Below, in pieces: positions 1 through 14,200 of a stretch of 64,000 bases of DNA. The position numbers were made by a program, and so were the translations under genes. Positions within the stretch are counted from its first letter, which is position 1; the number at the start of each line of letters is the position of its first letter. Source of the stretch: Ascidia mentula (Eukaryota; Chordata; Ascidiacea; Phlebobranchia; Ascidiidae); the NCBI GenBank assembly GCA_947561715.1, contig OX387197.1, positions 6,321,001-6,385,000 on the forward strand. Direction: 5' to 3'. The notes under the pieces are model-generated. The model saw only the letters and a list, made by a program, of their open reading frames with translations, searched no databases and was not told where the DNA came from.

Positions 1-3000
1 CTTCTGCCAGCATAGGCAGCAACACTGTCCTCTTCACCATGCAAACGGGAACAAGGCTTAATACGGCAACACGCAACCGAATGTGCAAGTGGGCAGTTGC
101 TTCCAGACCGTGTCATCGAGGCGTGGTAGTGACTAAGGCGATATTGGCTGAATGCACCCATGGCATACTGCTTACATTAGGGGTTCAACATGGTTAAATT
201 TTTACTTACGGTACAAATTGCCAAGGCCACCTTAAAACACTGGCGAAAATTAAAATTCCTCGTCTAGGTTTAATAGATGTCCAGTAACACACTAACCTCT
301 TCAAAATCTGAAGCACAACAAAAAGCAACAACGTGCATTATATACAACCACTTTGGACTGAAAAAAAGAAGACTATTGTATACAACAAGTCAGCTTATCA
401 AATGTAACCACAGGAAACAATTCAGGCTTAACACGCCTACATTTGGTCCGCAAGTCCCAGGGAAATCGCGAAATAACTAGAATATATAATACGTCTGAAC
501 TGTATACAACCGGATGCGTGGGACGCAGAATGTTTGGGGGCAGAGTGAACTTCAATTGTGGCGTTCTTGCTGGCTGACGGGTGCGTGCTGCCCACGCATT
601 TTGGTCCGAACGTTACGCGGATAAGGCTGAAACTATTGTCACGCAAACGTTGCTGTTAGAGGGGCGATGTGTAGCCTATATGAAAGAATGCCCTTCCCGC
701 AGGTGTGCAAAAAATGTTGCGGTTTATTTCTCCCTTCCTGTACGGCTTTAAAGCGTACAAAATAATGGTTTAGAAATTAAAAAATTGCATTTAAATTTGA
801 TCAGACTGAACATATATTATTATGACCCAATGGTCTAACTTTCACATGTAGAAGTTTGATCACATTTTGCAGTGAAACGTACGGCACAGGGCTCAGGACA
901 TCCCTAATATTAAAAAAAGGCATTTGAGAACTCAAACCGAAGCGGAAATTACAGCCGACGTCACGCCCTTTATGACGTAACACGGATTTCCTAATTGTCG
1001 ACCTCCAGACAGGAAAAACAAGAAACTTGCGTGAACTGTGACGACAGTTTAGCATTGAGGTCATATATCCCAAAACAAGTTGGATGGCATTACTATTACA
1101 GCCAGCGTGCTTTCTGAACATTTACGCTCAATATCCGTTTCCTTTGATCAAAATTTTCCGCACTCTTGTGTTTGAAAGTCGTCCAATGTTTAGATATTTT
1201 ACTAAAACACAACTGTTTATGAAACGTTTGAAAAATTTTTGGACTCGGGAATATAACATTACATGAATTTTGTCAACCTTTCAATCGGCACTGGTCACTG
1301 TGCCTCATAATAAGTGTTGTATTTTTCTGTTCTTTTGATTTCTATGATAATACAGCAACCTAACCCAAGGCGATTACGTGACCGTCTTTCTCGTAACTAA
1401 ACAGTAAAGCCTTGTGATTCAACGCCATCACAACAGCAAATTTAAACAAAAACACCCAAGACAAACGCTGTGTGGTTATTCGACGACACAGGGCCTTGTA
1501 ATGAGAAAAGAATGCCAGAGGCACGCATTTCAAGTTGACGCAGTTGCGATGGTTTCGTTTTACAGTTTATTTCCGTGCGCAGTCGAACGCTAGTTGCCAC
1601 ATGTGATTCAGAAACCTTGGGTTGTTGCTAAGCAGCATTCACACAAAATAAACACCGGAGAAATACAATGTTATGCTGATCATTATGTCCGCTTGGCATA
1701 GCAGTCAAGCTTGATCAGCCACCTCAACAAGACAAGGACCTGCGCTGTGGGACGATCCTACCTTGCTGTGCGATAGCATAATAAACCTCTACGTCATGGT
1801 GATATGGTTTCCCTGCGTTTCAAATGACGTGTATGTGGTAGATACCACGTAAATTACATTTCTTAGTAGGTTACTAAATGCTTTTGTTTTACAAAACAAA
1901 AAAGCAGTTCCTAGATAATGGTTTTCATAGCGTTGCAACCACTTATTAAACATCATTATTCGACACGATCGATTGGCTGATCTTAGAAGAATATTTGTTG
2001 ATGTTCTTTGTAATTGTGTTCTCGCCCACAGTGAAGGCAACGTGCTGGGAATCAATACCAGAAGCGAAATGACGACAAACACCGTTTCTGACGTCACAAT
2101 GATTCTAAATATACAACAATGAAACTCTCCCAACCTTTTCTTTGAAATCGTAACGGATGCGGAGCAAGAAATAAAATTCCGATAAGGTTGATTTGAACTA
2201 ATTCCGATATTCAAACACGTTTACTGGGGTCTCACAATCACCGCGTTCGCTCGCAACATCACGTAGACGCGGAATGGTGAAAACAGAAATGATTTACACC
2301 TCGAATTCCCAGTGAATCATTGAACAATTCCAACTTACAAACAACACAAAGGGCCTTTCCCTGTTTCTCGGTGTCAAGGGCGCTTCGAAAAGCCCATACA
2401 TGCAAATATCATTAGATTAGCGCACAGATTAGAGTTCCGACGCCCCCAACCACCGATGACGCAATAAAACACTCCACAGACGTAATGCTTTGTGCAGACG
2501 TTACAAACTCTACAAAACGAAGGGGCCACAAAATTTTTCGGGCGTCTAATTCCGAAACCGCTTGTAAAAATCTTGTTTCCATGTAACAAATGAACGAAAG
2601 CAGTTTCCTTTGCCCCCGAAAACTTAACAACATTACCAGTCCAAGAAGTTCGTTTGCACGCTCTTTCGCATTCGCAACAAACTGTTCTTGCGCATTATTT
2701 TCAAACCAATATCAGGTTTATTGCAGCACACGATCACGTACTGTTCTTTCGCAATATTTCCCTTGCTAGATAAAATATTCGCACGTATGTTATCAACAGT
2801 AATTCTAAATTCTAAATCTTTCGAATCCATGTCTGTACAAACTTTCTCGTTGCAAATAAATAGACATCAAGATGCGAACTGGGATTCCAAAATACCTTCA
2901 AGGTTGCCGACAAAATATATAGACATGCCCATTGCAACGTGCAATAAAGCACCTTTTTCGTTGAGTTGCCCTGGTCAATAACGGGGTGGACGAGGTGGTT

Positions 3001-6000
3001 TCGTTGAGTTTACGACAAAGAAATACGGGTCACTGCGTCTTGGACGTGAGAGATACGTCGGTGACCCGGCTATAAACGGCACAATTACCCGTTCACTCTG
3101 TTTATGGCGGGCTTAGAGTTGTGTAATAAATATTGGCGGTTCTTCGAAAAGGCGGATTTTTCTGAGCTAAGAAAAGTTCCGACTGACCGAAACCAGCTGT
3201 CCTAAGGAACTACTGGACATGCGTTAATTTAACTTAAAAAATGAATCTGAGTTTAAAATTTTCAAGCACTGCAACAAAAGTTTATGACTGCGGTTTCCAC
3301 ATCTTCTTCAGTTATTGCGGCTATTTTAAGACGCGTGTTATATTTTGTCGTCCATTGAAAGCGGCGAAAACCCGGGTCATGAGAAACAGAAATGGTCGAA
3401 AGGTCAACAATGTTCGGTTGTCACACTCGCCACTCCAGCACTGCAGGGAATAAGGCGTGCTTTAAAAGCAACTGAAAAAAAACACTATCCAACATTTTTT
3501 TTCCATTTTAACTCCACGAAAATAAAAATGAAACATTCCACCTAAGTTGAATCAATGAAATTTGGAAGTGAGGATCTGGAAAGCAAAATGGTGAAACTGA
3601 CAAGTGGTTTTCGAAGCCAAGCGCTCGTTTAGGTTTTATCACAAGTGTACATTCTGAACAGTTTGATATTGACGCTACAAGACACAAAGCATAACTCAAC
3701 TGATTAAGCGCTGATGTCATTCTGACCAGAACAGAAAATACAAGGACAATACAAAATACAATTCTGTTGGTACCTTTTCGGCGCCAAACAATTACTCGCA
3801 AGACGCACACGTAACCAATTAAAAACCTGATCGAATAGCCGCTCCTGAGCAAACTTCGACATTACTGACTGCTCTACACTCGCCAGTCCACGCCACAGGC
3901 TTCATAAAAGCCCTCAAACAACCTAGTACAAAATTTCCCGGCTTCATCATTCAGTCATATTTATTAATGATTCAAGGGGACTTCCCCTCCAAGCGGGCAT
4001 GGCCTGAGCCTTGCGGTGACGGCATAGCGGCAGAGGCGTATATTACCAGTCAGTTGCATAGCACTTTAAATTGGGCCACGTAGTCATTTGACAATGGAAT
4101 GCCCAGTCACGAGCATGTGGTATGTCAGAATACAAAGTAAACAATGACTCCCATTGTATTTAAACTGTGACAAATCACACTGAAATGTGTGTGGGTTAGG
4201 GGCGGGTCCAGATGGGGCCCAATGCAGATCGCGTCACCCTGGAACATGCTTTAGCACTGAAACAATGCGCTGCATGCAGTGACAGAACAAAAGTGCTGTA
4301 TCAACATAGATTTACGTTTATCGCCAGGTGGCTTTGTCAGGCGCTACGTGGCTATCTGCTCGTCTGGCGACCACAATCACCATTATTGCGTCACAGTGGC
4401 TTTGTTTTTATAGTAACCGCCACCACTAGAGAAAATTTCTGGATCCGCTCATGACGCTGGTGTGTACGTGTCAACCTCCCTGTTTTAATACAGAGCAAAC
4501 AAGTAGGTTATTACCTTGCAAATCCGCATCCTTATACTATCAACGTTAAAAAGTGCCTCCATCCGCCCAAGTAAGCAAAACAGGCGCGGAAACGATCGGT
4601 CTGAACCTATTATGGACCTGCGGTGGGGTAAACCCGCTATAGAGTTGATTGAACTGTTACGTGGGCGAATGGCGATGTTGGCTTGCGACAATAAGTGCCA
4701 GAGCATCAAAGTTTTTGACGAGTTAAACACCATTCTACTAGTTGACTACTGTTACCCAACGCTTTTATATGCAAAAGTTGCACGTTTTATCGATTAACTG
4801 CCCAAAGGTTGCGGAGGACAACCAATGTACATTTCTTGCGAAACACTTTAGCACATCAGCACACAAAGAATTCGGGATTTTCCAAACTTTCCTCAGGGCG
4901 ACAAATTCACCTACAAGATATCCGCATACTTTTCGGTTCGATAAAAAACATGTAAATATATCTACATGTTCAATCGACACGTACATACCGCCAGAAGGTG
5001 TCAGACACAGAAACTCAACTTGTTTAAGTTCCGACGAGTTTAAAACAACACTAAAGGTAAACGATAACTTAGGAAGTGCTTATGTTCGTCGTATCCTGAC
5101 ATTTCAAAACAATAATTTTAACAACTGCCATCAACGCAATTGATATACACTCTAATGCGGCGTTGTAAACTCATAACAACTTGGTGTTAGGCGTGACGTC
5201 TTGGATATACGCTGTAAAATGAAACCCGTAGGCAATTGACTTCATTAATTATCATCTGGATCTTGCTGACATTTTTCTAAACTCATTCCAATGTCACATT
5301 TTTTGCAAATGCGCGTTACACAACATATAAGACGAATAGATTCAATGCATCTCAAAAAACTCTCAACTGTTTAAACTTTCCGGTTGAAAGCATCGGCAAC
5401 GCCGCCTTTTGCTGCGCGTTCGACTTTACAAGTACGCTTTGTATACCTCAGCACAGCATCAAGCACTTACACCTGCACCAGTTTGCGATAGACATTATAT
5501 ACCATGCCTAGAAAAAAGCACAGGGAATACAACGAACAAATCTTGTGACTTCCTGCAGTTTTCCGCCGAAGCCGAAAGTAAAGTCGGTCCCACGCAGTCC
5601 TTGACCCAAATTTCCTGACGCACGCGAATGTCACTTCCTGGGGGCCCGCGGGACTCTCCCTTGCAGCAAGTACCCGTGTGGCGAATGGGATGTAATACGT
5701 TTACAACAGCCGGCCCCTTTGTTTGCAGTCCTTCGTATAGTCACGCGACAGAGAGGGTCATGGGACTGGAACAAATAAATCAGGGGGTGTACCTTATATG
5801 CATTTGAGGTGTGGTCGGCGTCGAACATTTGTCTTGTATTTATATGGGTTTAAAGTAAGATTCTTGTCTGGCATCATTCGCAACAAGTGCGTTGTAGCAA
5901 GCTCGAAGCGCTAAGCTTGATGGAACTGGTCTTCTTCCTGCATAAGTTTCTGTTCGACTAGAAACATTATTGTCCACAGAGTAGTTATTTTACCTTCGCT

Positions 6001-7432
6001 AGTTCTTGGAAACTTTAACCCAATTTTCAACGCCAGGATTTCGCAGCAGTTGGACCAAAGCTTTACAATACTCAAACGAATCAATACAATTCTCTGATGT
6101 TCGCAAAAAGTATTGACAAGTTTAAACAGTTGAAACGCGTCTAAATCATACTTCCTATCACCTGCTGGTCCTTAATTACCCAAATGAACAACGCCGTATC
6201 CATAGCCTCACCCATTCAAAGCCACATGCCTATGAAGAAAGTGCGTTTCTCCTCGCGCAGTCTTGCACGGGATAGCGCACGTGACACACGGGGAAGTCCC
6301 GCTGCTTCGCATGACCGCCGACGCTCCGAATTGCGTCAGAAAGTTTTGTAAAACTTTCCTTGGAAAATCGACTTTACTTGAAATTATGACATGGCGACTT
6401 TTTCACAAGGCGAAGTCATGTGGTACGAACTGTGTTTTCTTGTTAAAGGCAGGAAAATGGAAATGTCTGTCACGTTTACAGTTCATTAAAGAAACGATGA
6501 ATTGTACATCAACTTCCACAACTGCGTATCCAAGACAAACTGTCTTCCCAATATATGGAGAAATGTCAGAAATGCACGAAGATTCATCTCTGGTGCAAAA
6601 AACTCATGTACGCCCCATCGCGCGTTACTGTGAAACCAAGTCTGGAAAAAATGGATAACTTTCCGACATGAGCGATCGGAGTTTAGCGCATTCAATCTTT
6701 CCTGGACTTTTCGCGGAGGAACTTGCCTCACATTGTTCTTCAAGGAGTGTTTGAACTATAATATCTCTCGGGCGGAATCCAACAGAGAAATAAACTTTGC
6801 GAATATTTTAAACTGAACTCTGTACTTAAACAACACATCATCGTTACCAAGCAATTAAACGAGAAAGCGTTGGTACGCTAGTTAGGAAAACACCTAATCC
6901 AGAATTTTTCACGCCATAGTTGCGCAAACCAAAGAGTGTCCATATTAACATTAAAATGCCACTACAGGAAGATTAATTGATAAGCCCAAAGCTGCCTCAG
7001 CTTCACTGTCGCGCCTTCACTTTTTACTTCCATACTTTTAATAAGATTCGCTGAACCGATCATTTGATGGCGTGTCTGTTTGACGACAAACAAACCGTCT
7101 GATATGTTCAGGGAAATGAGAATATCCGCAAACATTCATGGGAGAAATAGGAGGAATTCAAACCCGGCACACATCCATTTGCCTTCCTGAGGACGCTGTC
7201 GAAATGTATCCCGTCATGCGTCCTTCCTTTTGGCTCTGTGCCAACGGGAAGTCTGTAGGTTCGTTAGTTGTTGGTCTGTGGATGCTTCTTCTGTTTCCAA
7301 GTGCTTACTGGGCTTCCCCGCAATCCAACATTTTGTGAATGGCAAACATTACGCAAGAGGTTTGGCAGTTTCGTTGCGTCTGCGCGGTTTCACACATTAG
7401 CACAGCACAAACACTCAGTCCTACTGGTGTAA
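1..7432. other. gene-free stretch, no feature supported
   Basis: I see no gene here. All open frames are short (under about 145 codons), overlap on both strands, lack family resemblance and do not join across splice signals into a longer frame. A perfect CRE-type octamer TGACGTCA lies at 2089-2096. A weak hairpin (8-bp arms, about 28-base loop) lies near 3026-3069. Exons shorter than about 40 codons, or non-coding RNAs without a known signature, could be missed. Confidence 0.5.
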
Positions 7433-7714
7433 TTCGTTTATATAGGGACGTGCCAAAAACAGAAAAGATTTGGATTCGTCGGATTCGAATACCTTCAGAC
7501 ATTACTCCATTTCGAACCGAATATTTAATGACGTCACAATTTTTTTTAAATTGGTCGTAAAAAATATCTGAATTCGCTAGGTTTGATTTGCGCAATCCAG
7601 ATTTCATGAAAAAATCCTCACGAAATGCACGATTCCAAGCACCGTTGCTTAAATAAGCTCATGGGATTCGGAGATCAATATTCGGATTCGGTTCGGTGCA
7701 TCCCTTGTCGTTTA
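7433..7714. mobile_element. hAT-like MITE, 266 bp, with 8-bp target duplication
   Basis: The element body is 7441-7706. Its left end reads TATAGGGACGTGCC. The right end, read inward on the minus strand, is AAGGGATGCACCGAACCG, so the ends are imperfect inverted repeats of the GGGA(T/C)G(C/T)(A/G)CC type common in hAT transposons. The flanks TTCGTTTA (7433-7440) and GTCGTTTA (7707-7714) match at 7 of 8 positions, as expected for an 8-bp hAT target duplication. GGATTCG/CGAATCC motifs repeat just inside both ends. No transposase fits in 266 bp, so it is non-autonomous. A TGACGTCA octamer sits inside at 7529-7536. The class is inferred from ends and duplication length only. Confidence 0.6.
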
Positions 7715-8178
7715 AATAAAATTTTAAAAATGTTTTGGAAACGCGTCTTGACCTAACATTAGAAAGCACTGAGCTAAAATATTCCGAACCTTTTCTCGAA
7801 ACACTAACCTTGGAATGTTGAGTGCAATTTTTATGACGTCACTAAGGGAATTTGTCAGGCCAATGCACTTGAAACCAACTTACTTTTTGAAATGTTGCCA
7901 ACCCGTGCTATGGTAAGCATTGCACAGTGTTGATAAACATGACAGTAAACAAGAACAATGCCCGACGTCACCACTGCTCCCCGAAAAGTTTTGAAACAAA
8001 GGAAAAACACTTTCTTCAACATAAATAAAAGCATGTTACACTTTTATCTGTCTTGGCATTTTTTTCTGTGTTGCGCCTCAAGGTTAACAGAAAGTCTAAA
8101 ACAAGGAACCGAAAATAAACGAAGAAAACTTTAGTCTAAACAAAATGCCTCGGGTGAACCGAAGTCAGACATTAAACC
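7715..8178. other. no feature seen
   Basis: AT-rich sequence without a coding frame or repeat I recognise. One TGACGTCA octamer lies at 7834-7841. Confidence 0.5.
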
Positions 8179-8261
8179 CTTCGAAATTACAGTGGCTGAT
8201 CCAGTTAGGCTGTAATGCCTGGGCTGCGAAGCCTGTGAACTTAAGGATCTTCGAAATTACA
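8179..8261 (+). mobile_element. 57-bp SINE tail fragment with 13-bp target duplication
   Basis: Bases 8192-8248 carry the conserved block that begins GTGGCTGATCCAG and ends near GCGAAGCCTGTGAACTT. The block is shared with the full SINE at 34398-34617 and with the hairpin copy at 22978-23032. It is bounded by two exact copies of the 13-mer CTTCGAAATTACA (8179-8191 and 8249-8261). This is the signature of target-primed insertion of a short or 5'-truncated copy that lacks the tRNA-like head. A local duplication of the 13-mer is possible but less likely, because the bounded block is itself a dispersed repeat. Confidence 0.65.
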
Positions 8262-11200
8262 CACAAACAAGGATATATTTTGGTCAACAACACAAAACAC
8301 CAAACTCACGACTCTGTGCTCGTTGTTTTCTATTGTACAGTTATACACAAATCCAATACATATAAACATCTATATTTCACAAACACTAAAACAACCTGTC
8401 GTTTGTACAGCCTTATTTCCATATATACGTCAGTTGCTGTGTGCGCGCAGTTTTATATAATTCACCACAAAATGGTGGCCGTTATTGCAACATTCCATGG
8501 CACAACACTTAAAGTCATCAAAACGCCTTTCTCGCCTCGCCAAAATTATGGTAGCGGCGCTGGGTATTCCCCGAGTGCTTCGATCAAAGGAGTGATGATA
8601 CGAGTTCCCTTTAAAAAGGAATGTTCAATAAAACGGCAGGGCGTTAACCTCTGATACCAGACACAGAGGTCAACATTTAACAGAAAATGCAGTTCCTGCT
8701 GAGCTACACTGAAATCTATCAGGTCGTGGTACGCCTTCGAATCCAAATTACGTATTCAGCGAGAACATTCTACATGTTAATTCCATTTGATTCTTTCTAC
8801 ATATGGTTAGTATGGCTCACCGATAAACTGTGTCTGTCAGATATCTATAAATTATTGCTGCGTCTTTATTATGGTTTATATGTTTTGTCACATTCGCCAA
8901 CATCAGTCAATCCTGCTTGGAATACTAGATTTTGTTAGCTCTTGCCAGAAAGTTATTCATTCAGATCGAGATGCAATGATTTCTTCAGACTGGTAAACAT
9001 TTCGCAAAAAAAGCGCAACTTCACCACAAGTGCATTCATTCGTCTGGTATACTAAACCGATGTACGAGATCAACATCTCGGCACTCTGCAGCACGATCCA
9101 GTGCTTATATACCCGACCCCACTAATGCCACAAACGCCAACATCACATTAAACCACACAAAGCCTATGCAGGAAGCAAAACCGAAACTCTTCCACTTGTT
9201 TTTACACAATGTCCACAACGAGGAACAAATTCAAACATTGTTTATCAATTCGCGCACGTCGATGCTCGCTACTCATTCCGATCACTTGAGATCATTTACA
9301 TTGACGTGGCTGGATTTCGCAAACGTTAATGGTTACGAAAATGCATTGCGCAACTAAACGACATGAGACCACGTCATTGTTACTGTGTTACGTGGTGATG
9401 ACGTACATATAGGCAATGGAAGAGTGCCCTGTCACGTGTGTAGGAAGCGACACAGGTTTTTAGGTTTACTGAGCTCATAACATTCAGAATTTGATACTCG
9501 TAGGGAATACCGAAGCTTAAAAGGAACCGGAATGCTATACAGCAGCCTACTAAACTTTGTGTACTACATGTAAACATTAAACCTATGTAGCAGTTGCTTA
9601 AGGCCTGGACTTTGTAATACGTCACCTAGATAGGTTATTTGCAACTTGGTACCGCTTTGACCTGTTTGGACTGCCTTCTGCGCGCGTCAGCAGGGCAATG
9701 CTTATCTTCAGTTTAATTGCCACAATGTTAAGAAAGTTTTCTCTCTGTTTTAAAGCGTTTTCTCTCTGTTTTTAGCCATTCAGAAATTCAATTCAGTTCC
9801 CAGCTTGGTAATCTCGCTATTTAAACCACTACAGAGCACGACTCGAGTTACGTATATTCGTCGCAAATCTTGCTACAGAATAGGCAAAACACAACACAGT
9901 CTATATAGGCCCGGAAGGATAGAATTGTTTGACAAAAAAAATGCGATCGATCAGATCAAGTTCGACCGACAGAAGCACCTTATTTGCTTACAAGAAACAA
10001 AAATGCAAATCACAGGTTCCAGAGAGGAAAGAAACACAAATCTGTAAAACTCGATAAGGTACGTGAATATTAGACCGCCGTTAGTCATGCTGTGCTTGCT
10101 AACATTTGGTCTGTAATCTGTATTTTCTAAAAACGGCAATATGTATGACGACATTATGCTTCGGTTTATATTAGAAACCGGCTGTGCTAATAGAAATATA
10201 CATATACGAACATTACGTTACTGCATATAAGCACTGGCTTTAAACCAGGGCCAGTCTGGTATTTTTAGATTCGACGCAAATCGCCCTATACAGACACCGT
10301 TAGTTTTGTTACATTAACAATTAACTGTTTTTTTTGTATAAACAGCACCTATTTCGCGTCAGGTAAATAAAAATTCACTCTAATTGCTTTAACGTTAGGC
10401 ATAAGTTATTCGTGATCCCGCATAGCTATATTCCGTTCCTTCACATTGCTTTCTACGAAACAGTGAAACACGCCACAAAAAAACTCTCCTGAAATACGGA
10501 AAACAGCGGGAGAAGCCGACCAGACCGGTCGAGGTATGTCACACTTAGACAGCAATTACATTGAACATTTACATGTTGAAGTAATAACAACAATGCTCAT
10601 TAATAGTCCAGCAAAAAATGTTAGGAACTTTTTCACAGCGTCAAAAACGCAAGACTTTAGCCGGCCAAGCAAGAAAATTATGTTTAGTCGTGTTTGGCTA
10701 AGTCAATCTTTTTGCAGCAAAGGATTGACTATACTGTCCATCCTGTCGGGCACAGCTTGAATGGTAAATTTTGCGACATGTCCTTCGATGTATATTCGAT
10801 AAGCGTGACTCGAAATATCGAATTCCAATCAGTCCTTGTATATTATATAATTTCTCCATTTCCGAAATTACTGATTCAACAATGATACGGGAAATGAAAG
10901 CAATTAAGATGTCAAAATTACTTGTGACCATGTATGCGCTAAACAAACAAGAATAGCAAAAAAATGTTAGGACTAATAGGCAACTTCATTATACATTTTG
11001 CGCCAAATAAAAACCACGTAATGCTTAGTTGGTTCTCGATGTTTCTGCCCCAAATCTGTGCCAATTTATTTCCCATCAAATCCTCACACTAATACTGTTT
11101 ATAGCTGAGCTGTTCACTGCCACCTACCGATAATATTTTGGCTGACTTACACATTGGAGAACGACATAACCTCAACTTACCGTACACAGACAACCCCACA

Positions 11201-14200
11201 ACCCATAGAAACCTCTATAAAACCTCTTTGATCTGACACTTAACATTTTATGTACTGTACCTACGTGTTGAAGCCTGCTAGTGTGTGATGTCGTGTACTA
11301 AATTCTTACCTGCTGTTGTTTGCTGAGAATCAAAAAATTCAAATAAAAAACTATTGGCCAGGCACAGTGCTATTTAAAACAGATCACACTTCTTTTAAAA
11401 AAATCTAAAGTTTTGTTTGAAACAAATGGTTTTAGGCGTTTTTCAAGTTTCTGGAGAAAGATTGTTAAATCTTCTTTTTCCTGTGCTGTCACATTTTAAT
11501 ATTGACGAAAATATACCGCTAAATTTTTCACAATACCGATTAAAAAAATACACTGACGCGTACAATTGCACGCAATTTAACATGAGCAATTATAACAACA
11601 TGCGTGGGTAAATATATACCTCCTATTTTTCACTATTTCATCCAAAAGTTAAATCGACGGTGCAAAAAGCAGTATGTCTGAAACATCTCGTCTTCAATTT
11701 AACGCACATACATTACCACTATTTAATCAAATCTAATTTTTGCATGCAATGTTTTTGTGCTACTCACGGTCCACGTGTTGCATTCAATGCTTTGTTGTGG
11801 AAATCTTTTTCACGCCTCATCCAGTTTTCTGACAGAGCCACCATAAAGCAGAAAAATTACATTTCGATACTAAAGGCCCCTAATACACCCTGCAAAGATA
11901 TAGGATATAATGTATAAGACTTACAGTAAGCTTTGTAGTGTTAGATTTTACTAAAAGCTTTTCAGCAAGAAACCAGACAATGACAAAAATTTGTTCATGA
12001 CTTGCAGAAGACAATTTTGCAAACGTCATGGCTGGCTTCAATCCTTCTAACGCAACTAATGCGGTGAAAGTGCATTGCATTTCACATTTTCGCATTTGCA
12101 GCAAAACTTTACAGTAGTCTGGCCGTGCTGCTGTTGTATTTCAACCATGTCAACCTCCGAATGCGCCTTCGCCGTTTCCACCCACTCCCTATATTTGCCC
12201 TGCCTGATTCGGAAACTCCCACGTCGTGCAGCAGCGTGCGTTAAGTCGAAGGGTCAAATTCGTGGGAAGCAAAGTCGCGCAAATTGCTTGTTTTTGGCTG
12301 TGATTTTCAAAAGCTTGTCTTTCAACAGGAGCAGCAAGAATGCAAAATCCAGCTTTGATGCAAAAAAACTGCAAGGCCGGTAAAAAGCGTTTTCGAAAAG
12401 GCCTCTAACGCAGAAAGAACCGCAAAGGTTACTAGTGCGTAACTATACCATAAACATAGTATGTTAAAGTCACTGTCAGTATAGGCACTACAGCGTTTTT
12501 AAATTTCCATCAGTCTAGTTTATTGTAGCTTGCAGTTAGAATTGTTGTCAGGGTAAAGAATGTATACAGTGGAAAATTTTATAGCGAACCCAGATGTGGC
12601 GCTAACAGATGTTTTCCAGCGTGTCGCACGTTTGTGCTTAGAAGTAAGATATGTTTGTACCTGTACTAACTAATAATAGCGGGTTTATTGTTTTTATGTA
12701 TTTCCACCACAGCCTATAGTGTGTTGTTTTTTCGCATGCTAAATGCATGGGATCAGAAATAAACGGTAATCTTTGAGGCCGTAATCTTTGTAAGTTATAT
12801 GACGATGAAGTTCCCAGGGATAATACTCACACCGCAAGAAATGTTTTGCAATGGCGTATTTTCCCTACGATATCATGTTAGACGTGCTGTACTTTCTGTC
12901 GTGGCGTGTGATATTTGCAACTGTACAATGGAATGTGCCAAAACGCAATCAAGACTAACGCAATGACGTTCAAGAACAGCAGAAAAACGACAACCATACT
13001 GTCCGAGCCTTTCCTTTTGATTAACCAACAACATTATTGAACGGAGTTACTCACATTATTAACAGCAACGAGTACAACCAATCAAAGAAGGACCCAGGTT
13101 ATTAAATACAGTACAGGAACAAACATCTTGCTGCAATTTTTTGCATTTGCATCAGTTCTACACTTGCAGCCGAAGGCACAAAGCATGGCGACAGGGGGCG
13201 TACTGTCAGTGAGCGCCCAATCACCCCTTTTGTTTGCCTCTAAGGTTCAAGTCGTGATTGAGTCTAGTGTTACTGCCCGCCTTCGAAGCTCCCACCCTGT
13301 AATACCATCATGCTGGAAATTTTGGCCCATTGTATTGTTTGCTATTCTTCGTACCAAACTGTTTGCGCGCGCGTGCGACGGCAATTTTTTTACGAGTACG
13401 CTGGAATTGAGCTTCCGAATTCCTGATTTGCTCTGACCAGACATGGGGACTTTCCGGAATAGTTTCGCGGGGCCATGGGGCGGTTTATGGGTTCAATATT
13501 GCAAATAAATCCAATAATGGCCAGCAGCGCGGCATTCGAATTGGAAATTACCGTTGCACCCACAATGGGGACAAACATTGAGCTTTGTTTACAAACGAAA
13601 CTAGCCTGAAGGTAAACCAATGGATGATGGCTCTGCTGCCACCAAGAAAAAATTTAAATGATTCCAACCTATATTAGGTGTTTTACCATTACGTAACTCC
13701 AACAATAAAGGTGAAAAAGAAAACTGCGACAAAGTCATTACTCTTTTTTTCGAGTCCAGGTTATGAAGGAATTAACTGGATGCGATGATCGTTTACAACC
13801 TACGTAACTCCCAACCTATACTTCATAAAGTTAGTTTGTCTGGCCATATGGGGTGGGGGCCCTGTTTGCCTAATGGGTATTCCGGCACTGGTGAGGGACG
13901 TGAGAAAACGTAACTACCTGGAACCGCTTGAAAAACAAAACTTCCAGAATAAAACGGGCGCTATAGCAACGTATACACAAGTCTAGAGTTACAGTTTAAC
14001 AAACGCATCAGCTTTCAACGTTGTGTCCGCTCTCCTAACTGGAAGGACGAGTCCTTTACATGAACCCTGGGAATGCACACTCAACATGACTCAGCGTTTT
14101 TTACTTTGTTTTAAACAATAACCGTTGACATGCTTTTATTTTTGACACAAAAATCCCTATATTGTGTTTCCAACAGTTGGGAGTAAGTAGTTATGGGGAA

